The notes under the pieces: model-generated | Told to the model about the DNA's origin: nothing | Seen by the model: the letters and a program-made list of their open reading frames with translations, nothing else | Database searches by the model: none | Program-made: the position numbers and the translations under genes | Shown here: positions 61,001 to 64,000 of the stretch, piece by piece | How the letters are laid out: the number at the start of each line of letters is the position of its first letter | Numbering within the stretch: the first letter of the stretch is position 1 | From: Limisphaera sp. | GTDB lineage: Bacteria; Verrucomicrobiota; Verrucomicrobiia; Limisphaerales; Limisphaeraceae | Direction of reading: 5' to 3' | Length of the DNA stretch: 64,000 nt | NCBI GenBank assembly: GCA_025057755.1 | Contig: JANWVC010000033.1 | Location: 1 to 64,000, forward strand

Positions 61001-64000
61001 ATGGAGGGATCTTTGCGGATCCTGCATTTGGAAGATGACCTGGAATACGCGGCGTTTGTCGCTGCTTGGCTCAAGGAAGCCGGCTGGGACGCTCAAGTAA
61101 CCGCCGTGTCTGACCTTCAAGCCTTTCAGCGGGCTATTAATACCGGCGGCTTTGATCTAATTCTGAGTGATTATCACCTGCCCAACTGCACGGCCTTGGA
61201 CGCCCTAGCATTGGCCCGAGAACATTGTCCGGAGATCCCCTTCGTCCTTATTTCCGGCACGGTGGGTGAGGATGCGGCCATTGAAAGCCTGCGCCACGGC
61301 GCCACCGACTACGTGTTGAAGCAATGGACGGATCGTCTGATCCCCACCCTGCAGCGAGCGTTGCACCAAGCTGCCGAGAAAAAGCGCCTGCGGGCGCTGC
61401 AGGATGAAATCACGCGAAAAGAGCGCCTGTTACGCGCCCTGACCGAGCATGTGCACGAAATTGTCGCCCTTTTGGATCCACGTGGGCGAATTCGCTATGC
61501 GAGTCCGGCGACCGCTCGGGTGCTTGGATACGACCCGGCGGGTTGGCAGGGGCAAGATTGGTGCGAGTTTGTACACGCTGAGGATGTGCCGCGAGTGCGC
61601 ACGGCTCTGCAACAAGTCTTAAATGACCGACCGGGGCTGCTGCGAGTGGAATTCCGCATGTCACATCGCGATGGCCGATGGCGCACGATGGAGGGAATGC
61701 TACAAAACCGCATCGAAGAACCCGCCCTGACGGGCCTTTTGATGACCTGCCGGGACATCACCGAACGAAAGCAAGCGGAGCAACAGGCTGCTGCTCTGGC
61801 CCGGTTGGGGCGGCAGTTGAACGCCGCAGACTCACATCTTGACGCGGCTCGCGCCATTGCAGCCGCTGCAGCTGAGCTGCTGCCGTGGGACGCGTTCGTC
61901 CTCGAGCTATGGGATCCAGCGTCGGAAACCGTAATTCCTTTATTACTCATAGACACGCTGGAGGGCCAGCCTGAGGAAATCCCGCCCCGCATGCCAGCCG
62001 GTCCACCCAGTAAGCTGGCCCGACGCGTCCTCGAACAGGGGCCTCTGCTTCTAATGCGGCCTTCAGCAACCGGTCTGCTGTTGGAGAGTGACCCCTTTGG
62101 GGACATGTCTCGCCCGTCGGCTTCCATGCTGTGGGCCCCCCTGCGGCATGGCTCATCGGTCGAGGGATTGCTCTCGGTGCAAAGTTATCAACCCCACGCG
62201 TACACGACCCAAGATCTGGATCTTCTTTTAACCCTTGCCGATCATTGTAGCGGCGCGCTAAAGCGGTTGCGCATGGAGCAGGCCTTGCGTCGGGCGGAAC
62301 AGCAATTTCGCGGTCTTTTTGAACATTCCCCCGAGGCCATTTTCGTGCTGGATGAGGAGGGCCGGATTTTAGATGCCAACGCCGCTGCACGCGATCTGGT
62401 TGGTTTGGACGCCAGGTCCTTGGCAGGACGCCACTGGATGGATTTCCTTCCCCTGGAACAACGTCCCACAGCACGGGTCATCTGGCAAAGGCCCACTTTG
62501 GAGGCGTCCGAGGCATGGGAGGGCCATTGGCTACGCAATGACGGCCAGTGGGTGCCCGTTGAAATCCGCGCGGGACGGCTCGTACAAGCTGGAGCACCAA
62601 CTGGACTACTGCTGGTCCGAGACATCAGCGACCGCAAACAAGCGGAGTCGGCCTTGCGCGATTCGGAACGACTGTTTTTCTCCGTTTGGGAAAGCTCCGG
62701 CGATGGCATGTGCCTCACGGACGAACAGGACCGAATCGTGGCCGTCAACGAAGCTCTCTGCCGTCTGCTTGAGCGACCACGGGAAGAGCTCGAAGGCCAG
62801 CCGTTGAGTGTGGTGCATCCGGCCGGTCCCGATGTAACCACCCTGCTGCGACAATACCGCGCCACGCACTCCACTCAAACTCTTCCTCACCGTGCTCCTC
62901 ACCGCTTGACCTTGCACAACGGGAAAGTACGTGAGATTGAGCTGAGCCATACCTTCATTGAATCTCCCGGCCGCCCCCCCTTGTTACTCACGCTATTTCG
63001 GGATCTAACCGGCCAAAGGTCGTTAGAGGATCAATTACGACACGCGCAAAAAATGGAAGCCATCGGTCAATTGGCCGGTGGAGTAGCCCACGACTTTAAC
63101 AACCTGCTCACCGTCATCCAGGGAAACGCAACGTTGCTCCTAAGCGCTCGCAATCTAAGTCCGGCACACTGGCGGGCTGCCGAACAGATCTGTCAGGCGG
63201 CCGAGCGCGCCGCCAATTTGACCCGGCAGTTATTGACGTTCAGCCGCCGTCAGGTGGCCCAACCGCGCACCTTGGACCTGAATGAATTGGTGCACCAAAT
63301 CAGTCGTATGCTGGGCCGGATTCTCGGGGAACATATCGTACTGCGCCTTCAATTTGCACCCCAGCCGGCCTGGGTGCACGCAGATCCCGGCATGCTGGAG
63401 CAAGTCGTTCTCAACCTCGTGGTCAACGCAAGGGACGCCATGCCAGAAGGCGGCCACCTGGACCTGCGCGTCGCCCAGGTCCATATCCACGCTGAGGCTG
63501 CGCATCTAGCCCCATCTGCCAGGCCGGGCACTTGGGTATGCTTGGAAGTTGCCGACACCGGTTGTGGCATTCCTCCAGAAAATCTTAAACGCATTTTCGA
63601 ACCGTTCTTTACGACCAAGGAAGTCGGCAAGGGCACCGGCCTGGGATTAGCCACCGTTTACGGTATCGTCGAACAACATCAAGGCTGGATTGATGTGGAA
63701 AGCACCGTGGGCCGGGGCAGTACCTTCCGCGTTTACCTCCCCGCTCGAGATACAGCCGAACCCAGTAACGAGAATGTGGCCCAAGTCGTGCCGGCCGAGG
63801 GCGGGCGGGAAACAATCCTCGTTGTGGAAGACGAGACATCGGTACGCGAACTAGTGGCAGCCGTGCTCCAACAACATGGCTATCGCGTCTTCCAAGCTGC
63901 CAACGGGCCGGATGCCCTGCAGCTTTGGGAACGACATCGTCACGAGATTGACTTGTTGCTGACCGACATGGTCATGCCCCGGCGCATCAACGGGCGCGAG
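61001..64000 (+). CDS. Hybrid histidine kinase with receivers at both ends (3' end cut by window)
   Basis: Exactly 1000 codons are present, and the frame is still open at the window end. Domain order: receiver about 4-120 ([29 protein letters not shown] with Asp near 56), PAS 140-260 ([20 protein letters not shown]), GAF 270-425, PAS 430-545 ([20 protein letters not shown]), PAS 555-680. Then come the phosphotransfer helix with [16 protein letters not shown] (His near 696), the ATPase ([45 protein letters not shown]) and a second receiver from about 935 ([35 protein letters not shown]). ATG 61001 is given, but GGAGGG lies inside the first codons and would suit TTG 61013 as the real start. It closely parallels the kinase at 53.5 kb. 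Confidence 0.9.
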   Translation, partial: MEGSLRILHLEDDLEYAAFVAAWLKEAGWDAQVTAVSDLQAFQRAINTGGFDLILSDYHLPNCTALDALALAREHCPEIPFVLISGTVGEDAAIESLRHGATDYVLKQWTDRLIPTLQRALHQAAEKKRLRALQDEITRKERLLRALTEHVHEIVALLDPRGRIRYASPATARVLGYDPAGWQGQDWCEFVHAEDVPRVRTALQQVLNDRPGLLRVEFRMSHRDGRWRTMEGMLQNRIEEPALTGLLMTCRDITERKQAEQQAAALARLGRQLNAADSHLDAARAIAAAAAELLPWDAFVLELWDPASETVIPLLLIDTLEGQPEEIPPRMPAGPPSKLARRVLEQGPLLLMRPSATGLLLESDPFGDMSRPSASMLWAPLRHGSSVEGLLSVQSYQPHAYTTQDLDLLLTLADHCSGALKRLRMEQALRRAEQQFRGLFEHSPEAIFVLDEEGRILDANAAARDLVGLDARSLAGRHWMDFLPLEQRPTARVIWQRPTLEASEAWEGHWLRNDGQWVPVEIRAGRLVQAGAPTGLLLVRDISDRKQAESALRDSERLFFSVWESSGDGMCLTDEQDRIVAVNEALCRLLERPREELEGQPLSVVHPAGPDVTTLLRQYRATHSTQTLPHRAPHRLTLHNGKVREIELSHTFIESPGRPPLLLTLFRDLTGQRSLEDQLRHAQKMEAIGQLAGGVAHDFNNLLTVIQGNATLLLSARNLSPAHWRAAEQICQAAERAANLTRQLLTFSRRQVAQPRTLDLNELVHQISRMLGRILGEHIVLRLQFAPQPAWVHADPGMLEQVVLNLVVNARDAMPEGGHLDLRVAQVHIHAEAAHLAPSARPGTWVCLEVADTGCGIPPENLKRIFEPFFTTKEVGKGTGLGLATVYGIVEQHQGWIDVESTVGRGSTFRVYLPARDTAEPSNENVAQVVPAEGGRETILVVEDETSVRELVAAVLQQHGYRVFQAANGPDALQLWERHRHEIDLLLTDMVMPRRINGRE

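Overview
The window looks like a chromosomal segment of a GC-rich, Gram-negative, polysaccharide-degrading member of the Planctomycetes-Verrucomicrobia-Chlamydiae group, most probably Verrucomicrobiota. The reasons are a Planctomycetes/Verrucomicrobia-type sugar microcompartment operon, a VPDSG-type C-terminal sorting signal with an exosortase locus, secreted proteins with a C-terminal domain typical of Verrucomicrobia, a CxPxR sulfatase, and ExbB/ExbD/TonB-type energy transduction. This placement is inferred from gene content only. No rRNA, tRNA, CRISPR array or intact mobile element was seen.

Layout. 1-8 kb: the edge of an IS630-like gene, a frameshifted membrane protein gene, sufB without other suf genes, an IS110 transposase remnant, a VPDSG-CTERM secreted protein with a strong terminator, a decayed RraA-family gene, a spermidine-synthase-like protein split over two genes, and a flavin reductase. 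8-19 kb: ptsI (+), then a convergent microcompartment operon (-) encoding PduL, three hexameric shell proteins, acetate kinase, three pentameric shell proteins, an encapsulated aldehyde dehydrogenase, a class II aldolase and a barrel-like protein broken by a frameshift and an amber codon. A divergent DeoR regulator shares a compact operator/promoter region with the operon. 19-24 kb: argG, an ECF sigma factor, ExbB-ExbD-TonB-like genes and a zinc-ribbon membrane protein. 23-31 kb: a coupled sulfatase/M64 peptidase pair, a heavily decayed GH3 glucosidase and a six-repeat IPT/TIG surface protein. 31-38 kb: a signal-peptide methyltransferase, mutS, an FkbM methyltransferase, a glycosyltransferase and YjbQ. 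38-45 kb: an exopolysaccharide/exosortase operon (methyltransferase, UDP-glucuronate decarboxylase, polyprenyl glycosylphosphotransferase, EpsI, exosortase) preceded by a GH28 pectinase lipoprotein. 45-49 kb: uxaE, a PfkB sugar kinase and gnd, ending in a clear terminator. 49-64 kb: a long stretch without recognisable genes, two response regulators, a peroxiredoxin, two giant hybrid histidine kinases (the second cut by the window end), a serine/alanine-glyoxylate-type aminotransferase, an Rrf2 regulator and an RmlD-like reductase.

How the genes fit together. GH28, UxaE and the sugar kinase suggest breakdown of pectin to galacturonate and on to 2-keto-3-deoxygluconate. The microcompartment is of the type known to process fucose and rhamnose, which are pectin and fucoidan side-chain sugars, through lactaldehyde to propionyl/acyl phosphate and ATP. 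The sulfatase and GH3 remnant fit the same lifestyle. The VPDSG-tagged protein near 4 kb is a likely substrate of the exosortase near 43 kb.

A striking feature is at least four protein genes broken by single-base indels or in-frame stops (about 0.1, 5, 10 and 27 kb), including one inside the microcompartment operon, while more than forty neighbours are intact. Either real gene decay or local sequence error could explain this. Read coverage would decide.
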